Of a stretch of DNA of 6,488 bases, positions 5,803-6,488 are shown in pieces. Source of the DNA: Rhodocyclales bacterium (GTDB lineage: Bacteria; Pseudomonadota; Gammaproteobacteria; Burkholderiales; Rhodocyclaceae); NCBI GenBank assembly GCA_021413665.1, contig JAIOPW010000036.1, forward strand, positions 1 to 6,488, given 5' to 3'. Made by a program: the position numbers and the translations under genes. The notes under the pieces are model-generated. The model did no database searches. It was not told where the DNA came from and worked only from the letters and a program-made list of their open reading frames with translations. Position 1 is the first letter of the stretch; each line of letters starts with the position of its first letter.

Positions 5803-6488
5803 CTACAGCGCCCGCAAACGCTCCCCCGCGGCGGCGAGGGTCGTCTCGTTCTTGGCAAAGCAGAAGCGGATCACGCGCTGGTCGTCGCCATCCGGATTGA
5901 ACACCGACACGGGAATCGCCGCAACGCCATGGTCGGTGGTCAGGCGCTTGACGAAACTCGTATCGGGCTCGCTGCTGATCGCGGCGTAGGTGGCCAACTG
6001 GAAGTAGGTGCCGGCACAGGGCAGCAGGACGAAGCGCGAGCCCTCGAGCTGACCGCGGAAGAAATCCCTCTTTATCTGGTAGAAGCCCGCCAGCTTGTCG
6101 GCGAAATCCGGACGCTCGCGCATGAAATCCGCAAGGGCAAGCTGCGTCGGATGATGTACGGTGAACACGATGAACTGGTGCGCCTTGCGAAACTCGTTCA
6201 TCAGCGCACGCGGCGCCAGGCAGTACGCTACCTTCCAGCCGGTGACATGATAGGTCTTGCCGAAACTGGAGACGACAAAGCTGCGTTCCCGAAGACCGGG
6301 GTAGCGGGTCACGCTTTGGTGCCTCGCCGCCCCCTTGCCGCCGCCTTCCTGGTCGAACACCACGTGCTCGTAGACCTCGTCGCTGACGACGACGATCTTC
6401 GTGTCTCGCACCAGTGTTTCCAGCATCGCCATGTCTTCCGCCGACCACACCGAACCGCTCGGGTTGTGCGGCGAGTTGATGATGATCA
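5803..6488 (-). CDS. ybdL: PLP-dependent aminotransferase, YbdL/methionine aminotransferase type (5' end outside window)
   Basis: Fold-type I aminotransferase closest in sequence to E. coli YbdL, which transfers the amino group of methionine and aromatic amino acids to 2-oxoacids; cytoplasmic. The frame is open from the right edge and ends at TAG (5805-5803), giving the C-terminal 227 residues of an expected 385 or so. Visible-residue numbering: INSPHNPSG (3-11) with the PLP-contacting Asn8; SDEVYEH (35-41) with Asp36 and Tyr39; the PLP Schiff-base lysine Lys77 in SSFGKTYHVTGWK; and the carboxylate-binding arginine (Arg207) in VIRFCFAK. The SSFGKTYH.TGWKV.YC.AP stretch, LPC.GTYF and HGVAAIP.SVF match YbdL as remembered. 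Catalytic residues are intact. The GTG at 6450 is internal, as conserved sequence continues upstream to the edge. Convergent with the phasin gene; no functional link is evident. Another class I/II enzyme such as KAT or MtnE is possible but less likely. Confidence 0.9.
   Translation of the reverse strand, partial: IIINSPHNPSGSVWSAEDMAMLETLVRDTKIVVVSDEVYEHVVFDQEGGGKGAARHQSVTRYPGLRERSFVVSSFGKTYHVTGWKVAYCLAPRALMNEFRKAHQFIVFTVHHPTQLALADFMRERPDFADKLAGFYQIKRDFFRGQLEGSRFVLLPCAGTYFQLATYAAISSEPDTSFVKRLTTDHGVAAIPVSVFNPDGDDQRVIRFCFAKNETTLAAAGERLRAL

Noticed and set aside
5007..5858. 283-codon minus-strand open frame covering the phasin gene and the repeats
   Set aside because: It runs through two terminator hairpins, the repeats and the antisense of phasin, and is Gly/Arg-rich without recognisable domains. 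It is open because of GC-rich composition.
5571..5989. Plus-strand open frames over the repeat region and the aminotransferase 3' end
   Set aside because: Arg/Pro/Lys-rich translations of repeats and the antisense of a conserved gene, with no Shine-Dalgarno or domain.

Overview
The window looks like chromosomal DNA of a GC-rich Gram-negative bacterium, most likely a betaproteobacterium of the Rhodocyclales type (Azoarcus, Thauera, Dechloromonas and relatives). This placement is inferred. It rests on the KDO and Lpt genes (an LPS outer membrane), the kdsD-kdsC-lptC-lptA gene order, a Phasin_2-type granule protein, and the general character of the proteins. No database was searched.

Layout. 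Positions 1-1175 (minus strand) hold the N-terminal 391 residues of a Kef-type CPA2 cation:proton antiporter; its C-terminus lies beyond the left edge. A 77-bp divergent intergenic region with an extended -10 promoter leads into a tight plus-strand cluster at 1253-4755: kdsD, kdsC, lptC, lptA and a crotonase-family enoyl-CoA hydratase. Each junction overlaps by 1 or 4 bp, so this is almost certainly one translationally coupled operon, closed by a clear rho-independent terminator at 4776-4799. KdsD and KdsC make KDO for the LPS inner core. LptC and LptA form the inner-membrane and periplasmic parts of the LPS transport bridge. The hydratase is the odd member: it sits where related genomes usually carry lptB, the ATPase of the transporter.

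An AT-rich island at 4793-4870 and a near-consensus sigma-70 promoter (4872-4899) precede a phasin gene (4997-5507). Two TGC-N3-GCA palindromes flank the promoter and are candidate sites for a PHA-responsive repressor such as PhaR. The phasin gene is broken: its two halves are in different frames, and about 50 bp appears to be missing at 5117/5118. This is either a recent deletion or an assembly error. A strong hairpin terminator ends it at 5556-5588.

The gap between the convergent phasin and aminotransferase genes (5589-5802) has no gene. It holds two diverged copies of a roughly 73-bp hairpin-bearing repeat whose stems differ by paired, compensatory changes. At the right edge (5803-6488, minus strand) is the C-terminal 227 residues of a YbdL/methionine-aminotransferase-type PLP enzyme.

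I saw no convincing new multi-gene system. No tRNA, rRNA, CRISPR array, insertion sequence or phage gene was recognised. The observations most worth following are the phasin lesion, the hydratase in the lptB position, the paired palindromes and the covarying repeat.
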